In this document: positions 1-6,522 of the stretch, in pieces
Position numbering within the stretch: the first letter of the stretch is position 1
How the letters are laid out: every line of letters starts with the position of its first letter
Assembly: GCA_050741255.1 (NCBI GenBank)
Contig: JBOIEQ010000117.1
Span: forward strand, 1-13,620
DNA: 13,620 bases
Reading direction: 5' to 3'
Origin: CAZXNF01 sp050741255
GTDB lineage: Bacteria > Pseudomonadota > Gammaproteobacteria > Burkholderiales > SG8-41
Position numbers and translations under genes: made by a program
The notes under the pieces: model-generated
Databases searched by the model: none
Told to the model about the DNA's origin: nothing
What the model saw: the letters and a program-made list of their open reading frames with translations, nothing else

Positions 1-63
1 CTCCGCGATCAGCACACGCGCCTTGCGCACGTACGGCGAAAACAGCGAACCAAACAATTTCAT
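1..63 (-). CDS. Glutathione S-transferase-like protein, N-terminal fragment
   Basis: Reading the minus strand from the ATG at 63 gives 21 residues beginning MKLFGSLFSPYVRKAR, open at the left window edge. This is the typical first beta strand and first helix of the thioredoxin-fold N-terminal domain of bacterial glutathione S-transferases, where the Ser in the SPYVRK stretch (Ser9 here) is the usual glutathione-activating position. Only this segment is visible, so subclass and substrate cannot be given. The gene lies 62 nt downstream of the LysR gene on the same strand, so co-transcription is possible but unproven. The ribosome binding site is weak (a GAGA about 8 nt upstream). A stringent-starvation-type (SspA-like) paralogue cannot be excluded from so short a piece. 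Confidence 0.75.
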   Translation of the reverse strand, partial: MKLFGSLFSPYVRKARVLIAE

Positions 64-125
64 CGGGATCTCGTTGCGGTGATGGATGCATGGCCCGGAA
101 GACCGGAGCCATTGTAACGGGCGGC

Positions 126-1064
126 TCAGCGCCCAGCCCGCGCGGCAGGCTCGTCCGCCGCGCGCTGGATCGCTGCCTGATCGAGATCCGGCACCAGCAT
201 GCGGATGAAATCGACCAGGTAGCGCCGCAGATAGATATTCCGGCGCAGGCTCACGACCATGACGCTGCGGGGGAACAGTTGCGTGGCGTCGACGGCATGC
301 ACCTTCGTCTCGGATCCGGCGAGCGCCAGCGTCGGCACCACGGCGATGCCAAGGCCTTCCTCGACGTAGGTCTTGATCACGTCCGAATCGCTCGCGCTCA
401 CGACGAAACGCGCTTCGATGTCGCGTTCGCGGAAGGCTTTCGCGATGATCTGCCCACCGCGCGACCGCGGGTTGTAGCCCACGATGGGGTAGCGCGCGAG
501 ATCGGCCAGCGTGAGCTTCTTCCGGCGCGCCAGCGGGTGGTCCCTGGGCATGATCACGCTGCGCAGGATGGGACTGCTCGGCAACAGGATCAGGGACGGA
601 TGCTCGTGCACGACATCCGTGCTGATGCCGACATCCGCTTCGCTGGTTTCCACGAGTCTCGGCACATCATCGACATCGGCCTGCAGCAGCCGCAGGCGCA
701 CCCTGGGGTAGCGCTTCGTGAACCGCTTGATCGGCCCCCGCAAGGTATAGCGCGCGTGCAGGTGGCTGGTGGCGAGGGTCAACTCGCCCTCGCTCTCGTT
801 CTGGTTTTCCCGGGCGACGTGCCGGATGTTCTCGGCCTCGCCCAGCATGCGCTCGGCCATGCCGAGGACCTGCCGTCCGGTCTCGGTCAGGTCGAGTATC
901 CGGTTTTTCCGGCGCACCAGGAGATCGACCCCCAGTTCCCGCTCGAGGTCCTGGATCTGCCGGCTGATGCCGGGCTGCGAGGTGTGCAGGACCGCCGCGG
1001 CCGCCGAGATGTTGAGCGACTGTCTCGAAATCTCCCGCAAACAGCGCAATTGCTTGAGCGTCAT
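126..1064 (-). CDS. LysR-type transcriptional regulator, CysB/Cbl-like
   Basis: A DNA-binding regulator of 312 residues, close to the usual length of the CysB/Cbl group (about 320). Residues 1-60 form the winged helix-turn-helix, with the family-typical TSQPGISRQIQDLERELG stretch at about 28-45. Residues about 93-300 form the two-lobed effector domain. Two segments are CysB-like: ATSHLHARY (98-106) and SDSDVIKTYVEEGLGI (225-240). I chose the ATG at 1064 because homologues start with this MxLxQLR sequence; two in-frame ATGs upstream (1088, 1172) would add an unconserved tail, and the one at 1088 would fall between the -35 and -10 of the predicted promoter. The gene is divergent from the dioxygenase gene, so it probably controls that cluster. 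CysB and Cbl respond to sulfate or adenosine phosphosulfate, but positions recalled as sulfate contacts in CysB (100, 102, 103) read Ser, Leu and His here, so the effector may differ. Confidence 0.92.
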   Translation of the reverse strand: MTLKQLRCLREISRQSLNISAAAAVLHTSQPGISRQIQDLERELGVDLLVRRKNRILDLTETGRQVLGMAERMLGEAENIRHVARENQNESEGELTLATSHLHARYTLRGPIKRFTKRYPRVRLRLLQADVDDVPRLVETSEADVGISTDVVHEHPSLILLPSSPILRSVIMPRDHPLARRKKLTLADLARYPIVGYNPRSRGGQIIAKAFRERDIEARFVVSASDSDVIKTYVEEGLGIAVVPTLALAGSETKVHAVDATQLFPRSVMVVSLRRNIYLRRYLVDFIRMLVPDLDQAAIQRAADEPAARAGR

Positions 1065-1070
1065 GGCCTC

Positions 1071-1100
1071 ACTATATTGAATCTGCATGGTGATATGCAA
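1071..1100 (-). promoter_or_regulatory. Predicted promoter of the LysR gene
   Basis: On the minus strand TTGCAT (1100-1095) and TATAGT (1076-1071) are separated by 18 nt and match the sigma-70 -35 and -10 boxes at 4 and 5 of 6 positions. The expected start site is about 1064, on the A of the chosen ATG, which would make the transcript leaderless. The -35 box overlaps the left arm of the LysR box, consistent with negative autoregulation. Prediction only. Confidence 0.5.
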
Positions 1101-1119
1101 TTTTATTGTTTTATCGCAT
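1095..1119. promoter_or_regulatory. LysR-type operator (T-N11-A dyad)
   Basis: ATGCAAT (1095-1101) and ATCGCAT (1113-1119) form an inverted repeat matching at 6 of 7 positions, separated by exactly 11 nt, with T at 1101 and A at 1113. This is the canonical LysR-family T-N11-A box. It lies in the divergent gap between the regulator and the dioxygenase gene, in an AT-rich stretch of otherwise GC-rich DNA, about 77 nt before the dioxygenase ATG. It overlaps the -35 box predicted for the regulator's own promoter. Confidence 0.6.
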
Positions 1120-1150
1120 GATTCATCTCTGCTAGTCTGCGCGCTCCCCC

Positions 1151-1166
1151 GGGGCCACCCGGCCCC
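1151..1166 (+). other. GC-rich hairpin in the dioxygenase leader
   Basis: GGGGCC (1151-1156), loop ACCC, GGCCCC (1161-1166): a perfect 6-bp, all-GC stem ending 29 nt before the dioxygenase ATG. There is no U-tract, so it is not an intrinsic terminator. It could stabilise the leader or affect initiation, or be a chance product of high GC content. Confidence 0.35.
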
Positions 1167-1195
1167 GCACAACCCGCAGAAACACGAGAAACCCC

Positions 1196-2095
1196 ATGAT
1201 CACCGTCAACCGCCTCGGCAAGCACCTCGGCGCCGAGATCGCCGGCATCGACCTCTCGAAACCGCTCGATGACGAGACCTTCGCGCAGGTCAGGAAGGCA
1301 TTCTTCGACAACGAGGTCGTAGTCTTCCGCAACCAGAAAATCACGCACGCGCAGCAGGTGGCGTTCAGCCGCCGCTTCGGCGAGCTCGAAATCCATGTGC
1401 GCAAGGAAAACCGCGTGCCGTATCATCCGGAACTGCTGATCGTGTCGAATCTTCTCGATGAACAAGGCCGCGCGATCGGCGCGCAGGACGCCGGCCGTTT
1501 CTGGCACAGCGACCTGTCGTACAAGGCCCAGCCGAGCCTGCTGTCCGCGCTCTATGCGACGGAAGTGCCGGTGACCGCGGACGGCAAGATCCTGGGCGAT
1601 ACGGGTTTCACCAGCACGACCGCGGCCTACGAAGCGCTGCCGGCGGACCTGAAGCAGCAGCTGCAGGGCCTGAAGAACGTCCACAGCTACCGGTTCTACC
1701 GCCAGAAAAATGCCCAGGCGCAGAAGGACGATGAGGCGCGCGGCGGACGCGTGATCCAGGAAACCGCGCTGACCGAGGCACAGCTGAAAACGGTACCGGA
1801 CGTCGACGTGCCGATCGTGCGCACGCATCCGGTGACGGGCCGCAAGGGCCTCTTCATCAACGAGGCTCACACTTCGCGCATCGTCGGCCTGCCGGACGAC
1901 GAGGGGCAGCGCCTGCTCGACCGCCTGTGCAAGCACATCGTCGAGCCGGAGTTCATCTACACGCACCATTGGCAGCCGGGCGACCTGCTCATGTGGGACA
2001 ACTGTTCCGTGCAGCACAAGGCCACCTTCGATTACGATCTCCCGTTGCGCCGCCTGATGTACCGCACGACCGTGCGCGGCACGGCCCCGGTCTGA
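1196..2095 (+). CDS. TauD/TfdA-family Fe(II)/2-oxoglutarate-dependent dioxygenase
   Basis: A cytoplasmic non-haem iron oxygenase of 299 residues, normal for the TauD/TfdA family (about 280-300). It couples oxidative decarboxylation of 2-oxoglutarate to succinate with hydroxylation of a small anionic substrate. The iron-binding triad is complete: His104 and Asp106 in the motif FWHSDLSY, and His274 in CSVQHKATFDYD. An Arg about 11-12 residues later (Arg285/286) sits where this family binds the 2-oxoglutarate carboxylate, and GDTGF (about 129-133) matches the usual GGDTxF segment. The start follows the divergent gap; the ribosome binding site is weak (GAG before AAACCCC). It is the first gene of the plus-strand cluster and probably activated by the divergent LysR protein. 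The CysB-like regulator hints at a sulfonate or sulfate ester, as for taurine dioxygenase, but a TfdA-like aryloxyalkanoate or another carboxylate is equally possible. The gene is named here only to family level. Confidence 0.93.
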   Translation: MITVNRLGKHLGAEIAGIDLSKPLDDETFAQVRKAFFDNEVVVFRNQKITHAQQVAFSRRFGELEIHVRKENRVPYHPELLIVSNLLDEQGRAIGAQDAGRFWHSDLSYKAQPSLLSALYATEVPVTADGKILGDTGFTSTTAAYEALPADLKQQLQGLKNVHSYRFYRQKNAQAQKDDEARGGRVIQETALTEAQLKTVPDVDVPIVRTHPVTGRKGLFINEAHTSRIVGLPDDEGQRLLDRLCKHIVEPEFIYTHHWQPGDLLMWDNCSVQHKATFDYDLPLRRLMYRTTVRGTAPV

Positions 2096-2109
2096 GCGCG
2101 CCGCCGTAC

Positions 2110-2754
2110 ATGGCCGGCGCGCACGGACTGATCACGGTCTGGCTGCACGTCCCGCCGGAGCGCGAAGAGGAATTCAACGACTGGTACAACCTGGAGCACA
2201 TCCCGCAGGTGGTCGGGCTGCCCGGCTTCGTCAGCGGGCGGCGCTACGCCGTCGATGACGCAACACCCAAGTACCTGGCGTGGTACGACACGGTGGATGA
2301 GCGCGTCGAAGGCGGCCCGGATTTCCAGAAAATCGTCAGCGACCCGACGCCCTGGTCGCAGCGGATCCGCCGCTTCTACGGCGAGCACCGAGAGCGCATG
2401 AACTTCCGCCTGATGCGCGACGTCGGCACAGTGCCCGGCGAAGACACGCCTTGGCTGTATATCGTGCACACGGACATTCCCGACCACATCGTCGACGAGT
2501 ACAACGAGTGGTACGACCAGGAACACCTCCCCCGGCTGGTGACCGTGCCCGGCGTCGTCCGGGCGCGGCGCTACGCCGCGACGGCCGGTCACCCGCGTTA
2601 CCTCACCGCCTACGAGCTGACGGACAAGGACGCTTTCGAAAGCCCCGCCGGCCTCAAGGCGCGCAAGACGCCGTGGACGGAAAAAATGCGCTCGCTGTTC
2701 CACAACACCCGGCGCAGCATGTGCAGGCTGGTCCTGCCGGGCGTTCGTCGTTAA
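2110..2754 (+). CDS. Tandem dimeric alpha/beta-barrel (Dabb/EthD-like) protein
   Basis: A 214-residue protein built from two copies of the same unit, residues about 8-92 and 117-199. Each unit has a strand, then an aromatic/acidic helix (FNDWYNLEHIPQVVGLPGF in copy 1, YNEWYDQEHLPRLVTVPGV in copy 2), an RRYA turn, a KYLAWYD or RYLTAYE strand, and a TPW-centred helix. The NxWYxxEHxPxxxxxPG pattern is typical of ferredoxin-like dimeric alpha/beta-barrel proteins related to EthD, so one chain probably folds as a pseudo-dimer. The reaction is unknown. Members act as small oxygenases, isomerases or accessory proteins in catabolic clusters; the repeated His and Glu in EHxP are candidate functional residues. 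I chose the ATG at 2110, 14 nt after the dioxygenase stop, because upstream in-frame codons only read the dioxygenase gene in the wrong frame. No good ribosome binding site is visible, so translational coupling to the dioxygenase is likely. Confidence 0.85.
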   Translation: MAGAHGLITVWLHVPPEREEEFNDWYNLEHIPQVVGLPGFVSGRRYAVDDATPKYLAWYDTVDERVEGGPDFQKIVSDPTPWSQRIRRFYGEHRERMNFRLMRDVGTVPGEDTPWLYIVHTDIPDHIVDEYNEWYDQEHLPRLVTVPGVVRARRYAATAGHPRYLTAYELTDKDAFESPAGLKARKTPWTEKMRSLFHNTRRSMCRLVLPGVRR

Positions 2755-2801
2755 GCTTTGCGTCACACCCCGCCTGCGGACGGCAGTCGGCAAACAAGAA
2801 T

Positions 2802-2808
2802 GGAGGAG
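2802..2808 (+). promoter_or_regulatory. Strong ribosome binding site deciding the first TctC start
   Basis: GGAGGAG lies 6 nt before the ATG at 2815. It selects this start over the in-frame upstream ATG at 2758, which would put an unlikely polar 19-residue tail ahead of the signal peptide. Confidence 0.85.
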
Positions 2809-2814
2809 AAGAAC

Positions 2815-3780
2815 ATGTGGCGCGCAAGCACCGCGGGCGCACTGGCGGCGATGGGCATGCTCGCCAGTCCCGTCATCGCCCAAGGCTACCCCGAAAAACC
2901 CATCCGCCTCATCGTGCCTTTCGCGCCGGGCGGCACCAACGACATCGTCGCGCGGCTGGCGGGCCTGAAGCTCGCCGAGCGGATCGGGCAGTCGGTGGTC
3001 GTGGACAACCGGGCCGGCGGCAGCGCGGCGATCGGCACCGAACTTGCGGCCAGGGCCCTGCCCGACGGCTACACGCTGCTGATCGTCAACATCAACTTCG
3101 CGATCAACCCGGCCATGATGAGCAAGCTGCCGTACGATGCGTTGCGCGATTTCGCCCCCGTCACGCTCCTGGCCACCTCGCCGGTCGTGCTGGCAGCGCA
3201 CCCCACCTTCCAGGTCACGTCGGTCAAGGACCTGATCGTCTACGCCAAGGCGAATCCGGGCAAGCTGAATTACTCCACGTCCAGCGCGGGCAGCACCACG
3301 CACATCCCGATGGAGCTGCTGTCTTCCATGGCGGGCATCCGCATGGTGCCCATCCATTACAAGGGCGGCGGCCCCGCGATGATCGACCTGCTGTCCGGGC
3401 GCGTCCCGGTGGGATTCACGACCATCCTGTCCGTCCAGCCGTACCTGCGGTCCGACCGCCTGCGCGCGATCGCGGTGTCATCGGCCAAACGGTCGACCGC
3501 GCTGCCCAACGTGCCGACCGTCGCGGAATCCGGCCTGCCCGGCTACGACTTCTCCGGCTGGTGGGGCGTCGTCGCGCCCGCGAAAACACCGGCCGCCATC
3601 GTCAACCGGCTGAGCGCCGAGTTCGCGAAAGTTCAGCACGAGCCGGAGATGCGCGACCGCCTGGCCAATGAAGGCGCGGAACCGCAGACGAACTCGCCTG
3701 AAGCGTTCGCCGCCTTCCTGCGCGCGGAAACCGCCAAATGGGGCAAAGTGGCGAAAGACAGCGGCCTGCGCCTTGAGTAA
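2815..3780 (+). CDS. TctC/Bug-family periplasmic solute-binding receptor (first copy)
   Basis: A 321-residue extracytoplasmic receptor of the tripartite-tricarboxylate-transporter (TctC) or Bug family, which usually binds carboxylates such as citrate, amino acids or aromatic acids. Residues 1-22 form a signal peptide (positive start, alanine-rich core, cleavage likely after VIA and before QGYPEKP). The mature protein has the hallmark IxxIVPFAPGGTNDIVAR (about 30-47), VVDNRAGGSAAIGTELAA (about 62-79), PDGYTLL (83-89), LPYD and NVPTVAESGLPGYD segments. Length is normal for the family. It lies 60 nt after the alpha/beta-barrel gene and 17 nt before the ThDP enzyme, so the receptor probably brings in the substrate of this pathway or is retained with it. 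No TctA or TctB membrane genes are present nearby, as is common for orphan Bug genes in Bordetella and relatives. The ligand cannot be deduced. Confidence 0.93.
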   Translation: MWRASTAGALAAMGMLASPVIAQGYPEKPIRLIVPFAPGGTNDIVARLAGLKLAERIGQSVVVDNRAGGSAAIGTELAARALPDGYTLLIVNINFAINPAMMSKLPYDALRDFAPVTLLATSPVVLAAHPTFQVTSVKDLIVYAKANPGKLNYSTSSAGSTTHIPMELLSSMAGIRMVPIHYKGGGPAMIDLLSGRVPVGFTTILSVQPYLRSDRLRAIAVSSAKRSTALPNVPTVAESGLPGYDFSGWWGVVAPAKTPAAIVNRLSAEFAKVQHEPEMRDRLANEGAEPQTNSPEAFAAFLRAETAKWGKVAKDSGLRLE

Positions 3781-3797
3781 CCCGGGTAACCCGTGAC

Positions 3798-5402
3798 ATG
3801 AAAATCGCCGAACTGCTGCTGCAAACGCTGGAAAAAAACGGCGTCAGCCGCATTTTCGGGAATCCGGGCACCACCGAGATTCCGCTGGTACGTCTGTGCG
3901 AGCAGCGGCGCCGGCTCCAGTATGTCGTGGCCCTGAGCGAAGTCGCCGCCGTGCCCATGGCCGACGGTTACGCGCGTGCGACCCGCTCCCTCGGCGTCGT
4001 CAACCTGCATGTCGCGCCCGGCCTCGGCAACGGCATGGGCGGGCTCTACACCGCGGGCATCGCGCAATCGCCCCTGCTGGTGCTGGTCGGTGGACAGGAC
4101 CGGCGTTTTCTCCATACGCAGCCCATCCTGTGGGGCCCGCTCGAAAAGATGGCGGGTTCGGTGGCGAAGGCCGTCTTCACCCTGAATACCCGGCACGATG
4201 CCGCGTTCAATATCCGGCAGGCGGTCCGTGTCGCGCTCACCGCGCCGGGCCGGCCCGTCGCCCTGATCTGCCCGCCCGACCTGCTCGAACAGGATCTCGA
4301 CGCCGCGCCGCTCAAGGTCAATCCGCCCGCGCCCGGCGCACTCACTGCGGCGCGGGCACGCCAGTACGCGCGGATTCTGGCCAAGGCCAAACGTCCGGCG
4401 CTGATCGCGGCGGAAGACGTGCACTGGAACGGCGCCAGCGCAGCGCTCGACGAGCTCGCCCGCAAGCTCGCCGCGCCGGTCTACGTCGCGCCCTATACCG
4501 CGGCGTTGCCGATCGCGAGTGCGTCGCCACGCTACGCCGGCTACCTGCCGCCGAGCCGCAAGCAGATCGCGGATCGCCTCGCGCAACATGACGTATTGTT
4601 TTTCGTCGGCGGCACCGGCCTGCGCACGACGCTCTACAGCGAGGCGAAGCTCGCGCAACCCAAGCTCTGGATCGGCAACAACGCCGACGTGCTCGCCGCC
4701 GACGGCGAGTTCGAACTGGCGACCGTGACGGACACGCGCACGGCGCTGACCGACATCGCGGACGCGCTGAAGGCGGGCGCCAAACGCGCCCCGCTCGGGC
4801 CGCAGCGGCCACCGATGGCGCTGCCGGCCAGGCAGGCCGGCGTTTTCCATCCCTCGCGCGCCATACATGCCCTGCTCAAGGCCTTTCCCGGCGCACTGTG
4901 GGTCGACGAGTCCGGCCTGTCCACCTCGGATGTGCGGCAGTGGATGGCATTGAACGCCGGGGATTACCTGATCAACGGCAGCGGCGGCATCGGCTGGGGG
5001 CTGGCGGCATCGGTGGGCGCCGCCATCGGCAACCCGGGCCGGCAGGTGGTCGCCGTCATCGGCGACGGTTCCGCGCTCTACGCGAGCGAGGCCCTGTGGA
5101 CCGCGGCGCATCACAAGACAAAGCTGCTGCTGGTGATTCTGTCCAACCGGCGCTACGCAACGCTCAACGAAGCCGCCAGCCGGCTGACCGGCAAGGCGCT
5201 CGATCTCTTCACCATCGAGCCGCCGGTGATCGATTTCAGCGGTCTTGCCGCGCTCTACCGCTGGCGCTACGTCCGCGCCGCCGCCGAAACCGACCTCACG
5301 GCCTTCCTGGCCAAAACGCGCGGCAAGGTCGGCCAGAACACGCTGCTCGAAATCCAGCTCGACCCGAAAGTGAAGCCGGTGACGGCGTCACGGCATTTCT
5401 AG
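3798..5402 (+). CDS. Thiamine diphosphate-dependent 2-oxoacid decarboxylase, benzoylformate-decarboxylase-like
   Basis: A 534-residue cytoplasmic ThDP enzyme, close to benzoylformate decarboxylase (about 528). Three domains are recognisable: pyrimidine-binding domain (about 1-165) with FGNPGTTEIP (20-29), the ThDP-activating Glu48 in LSEVAAVPMADGYA, and NLHVAPG with His71; a central domain (about 185-325); and the diphosphate-binding domain (about 365-525) with GDGSALYASEALWTAAHH (422-439) ending in Asn450. Compared with the Pseudomonas putida enzyme as I recall it, active-site Ser26 is Thr25, Glu47 and His70 are kept (48, 71), and His264 in AQHDVLFF is a candidate for the second catalytic His. 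The Mg-loop Asn is followed by Arg-Arg instead of Gly-Thr. It probably decarboxylates a 2-oxoacid or joins it to an aldehyde; acetolactate-synthase-like or oxalyl-CoA-decarboxylase-like functions are less likely. It sits 17 nt after the TctC stop with no clear ribosome binding site, so translation may be coupled. It is the last gene before the REP-like hairpins. Confidence 0.9.
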   Translation: MKIAELLLQTLEKNGVSRIFGNPGTTEIPLVRLCEQRRRLQYVVALSEVAAVPMADGYARATRSLGVVNLHVAPGLGNGMGGLYTAGIAQSPLLVLVGGQDRRFLHTQPILWGPLEKMAGSVAKAVFTLNTRHDAAFNIRQAVRVALTAPGRPVALICPPDLLEQDLDAAPLKVNPPAPGALTAARARQYARILAKAKRPALIAAEDVHWNGASAALDELARKLAAPVYVAPYTAALPIASASPRYAGYLPPSRKQIADRLAQHDVLFFVGGTGLRTTLYSEAKLAQPKLWIGNNADVLAADGEFELATVTDTRTALTDIADALKAGAKRAPLGPQRPPMALPARQAGVFHPSRAIHALLKAFPGALWVDESGLSTSDVRQWMALNAGDYLINGSGGIGWGLAASVGAAIGNPGRQVVAVIGDGSALYASEALWTAAHHKTKLLLVILSNRRYATLNEAASRLTGKALDLFTIEPPVIDFSGLAALYRWRYVRAAAETDLTAFLAKTRGKVGQNTLLEIQLDPKVKPVTASRHF

Positions 5403-5420
5403 CGGTCTGTTGAATTTCTC

Positions 5421-5508
5421 TCGTCGCTCCCGCGAAGGCGGGAGCCCAGAAAACCAGCTGCAAAGAATCAGACGACTTACTGGATTCCCGTCCGCACGGG
5501 AATGACGA
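5421..5508. repeat. REP-like inverted pair of hairpins (intergenic repeat)
   Basis: Two perfect 8-bp hairpins face each other: GCTCCCGC-GAAG-GCGGGAGC (5426-5445) and ATTCCCGT-CCGC-ACGGGAAT (5484-5503). They carry matching flanks: TCGTC (5421-5425) is answered by GACGA (5504-5508), and CCAG (5447-5450 region) by CTGG (5480-5483). The whole 88-nt unit is thus a large imperfect inverted repeat with a short centre. This composition (TCGTC-ATTCCCGCG type arms) is typical of dispersed REP/BIME-like elements of proteobacteria. It lies between two convergent genes and, as stable hairpins on both strands, may also limit read-through; there are no clear U-tracts. It accounts for most of the 147-nt gap 5403-5549. 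Confidence 0.75.
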
Positions 5509-5549
5509 GTTCCTCACTCCTCACCCCTTCCCCTCACCAGCCGCTGCCG

Positions 5550-6518
5550 CTATTCCAGCTTGGCGCCGGTCGCGGCGATCAGCTTGGCGTATTTCTCGTA
5601 ATCGGCGCGCAGTCGCTGCTCGAATTCCTCCGGCGTCGCGCTCCAGGCATCGAGCGCCTGGTTGGCGAGACTCTGGCTCACCTCGGGCGACTTCAGTGCC
5701 CTGTTGATCTCCGCATTCAGCTTGTTGATGATGTCGCGCGGCGTGCCGGCCGGCACGAACACCCCGATCCACGGGCTCATCTCGTAGCCGGGCACCGTTT
5801 CCGCGATCGTCGGCACGCCGGGCAGCGTCGGGCTCGGCTTGGCGCCGGACACGCCCAGGGCGCGCAGGCGGCCGGAATTGACGTGCGAGAGGACGGTCGA
5901 AATCGTGGCCAGCGACGCCTGCGTCTCTCCCGATACCAGCGCGGTGACCTGTGGCGCGCCGCCCTTGTAAGGCACGTGAACGATGTTGATGCCCGCCATC
6001 TGCACCAGCAGTGCCATCGACAGATGCGGCGCACTGCCGTTACCCGACGAAGAATAGAAAATCTGGCCCGGCTTCGACTTGGCCAGTGTGATGAACTCCT
6101 TCACCGTCTTCGCCGGCAGCGCGGGATGGACGGTGAGCGCGCCGGGCTGTGCGGCGAGCAGGCCGACCCCGGCAAAATCCTTCAGCGTGTCGTAGGGCAG
6201 TTTTTTGTACATCGACGGATTGCCGACGTGCGTCGTCGAATGGACCATGATGGTGTAGCCGTCCGGCGGCGTTCTCGCCACGATTTCCGCACCGAGCGTG
6301 CCGGCCGCGCCGCCGCGGTTGTCCACCACGAACTGCTGGCCCAGCTGCTTGGAAACCTCGTTCATCACGATGCGCCCGACGACGTCGTTGGAACCGCCCG
6401 CCGGCCACGGAATCACCACGCGCACCGGTTTGGACGGATAAGCCTGGCCCCAGGCGGTGCCGGCGATGCCGGCGGCGAACAGCGCCAGAACGGCGGACGG
6501 GAATTTCGATTGCTGCAT
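5550..6518 (-). CDS. TctC/Bug-family periplasmic solute-binding receptor (second copy)
   Basis: A 322-residue receptor of the same family as the one at 2815-3780 but clearly diverged. A signal peptide covers residues 1-24, with cleavage likely after TAWG and before QAYPSKP. Family segments include VRVVIPWPAGGSNDVVGR (about 32-49), FVVDNRGGAAGTLGAEI (about 63-79), PPDGYTIMVHSTTHVGN, LPYDTLKDF and PGVPTIAETVPGYEMSPW. The ATG at 6518 is preceded by an excellent AAGGAGGAGG. The gene is convergent with the ThDP gene and divergent from the CoA-transferase gene, so it forms its own transcript. No TctA or TctB is nearby, which makes it an orphan receptor that must borrow a membrane component or serve as a sensor, as described for some Bug proteins. 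The neighbouring CoA-transferase suggests an organic-acid ligand, by inference only. Confidence 0.93.
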   Translation of the reverse strand: MQQSKFPSAVLALFAAGIAGTAWGQAYPSKPVRVVIPWPAGGSNDVVGRIVMNEVSKQLGQQFVVDNRGGAAGTLGAEIVARTPPDGYTIMVHSTTHVGNPSMYKKLPYDTLKDFAGVGLLAAQPGALTVHPALPAKTVKEFITLAKSKPGQIFYSSSGNGSAPHLSMALLVQMAGINIVHVPYKGGAPQVTALVSGETQASLATISTVLSHVNSGRLRALGVSGAKPSPTLPGVPTIAETVPGYEMSPWIGVFVPAGTPRDIINKLNAEINRALKSPEVSQSLANQALDAWSATPEEFEQRLRADYEKYAKLIAATGAKLE

Positions 6519-6522
6519 GCTG

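Noticed and set aside
90..1121. Plus-strand frame (343 codons) opposite the LysR gene
   Set aside because: It mirrors the helix-turn-helix regulator on the minus strand; its product is His/Asp/Arg-rich with no domain.
1927..2109. Upstream extension of the alpha/beta-barrel gene into the dioxygenase gene
   Set aside because: The extra 61 residues are out-of-frame dioxygenase sequence; the first repeat starts just after the ATG at 2110.
2032..3357. Minus-strand frame (441 codons) opposite the barrel protein and first TctC
   Set aside because: It spans two well-supported plus-strand genes and their junction, with no motif or start signal.
3633..5114. Long minus-strand frame (493 codons) opposite the ThDP enzyme
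   Set aside because: The plus-strand frame has complete ThDP motifs. The antisense product has Arg/Gly/Asp-rich low-complexity composition with no recognisable domain, as expected of a GC-rich shadow.
5403..5549. Intrinsic terminator after the ThDP gene
   Set aside because: The hairpins are strong but have no U-tract on either strand, and the mirrored flanks fit a REP-like element better.
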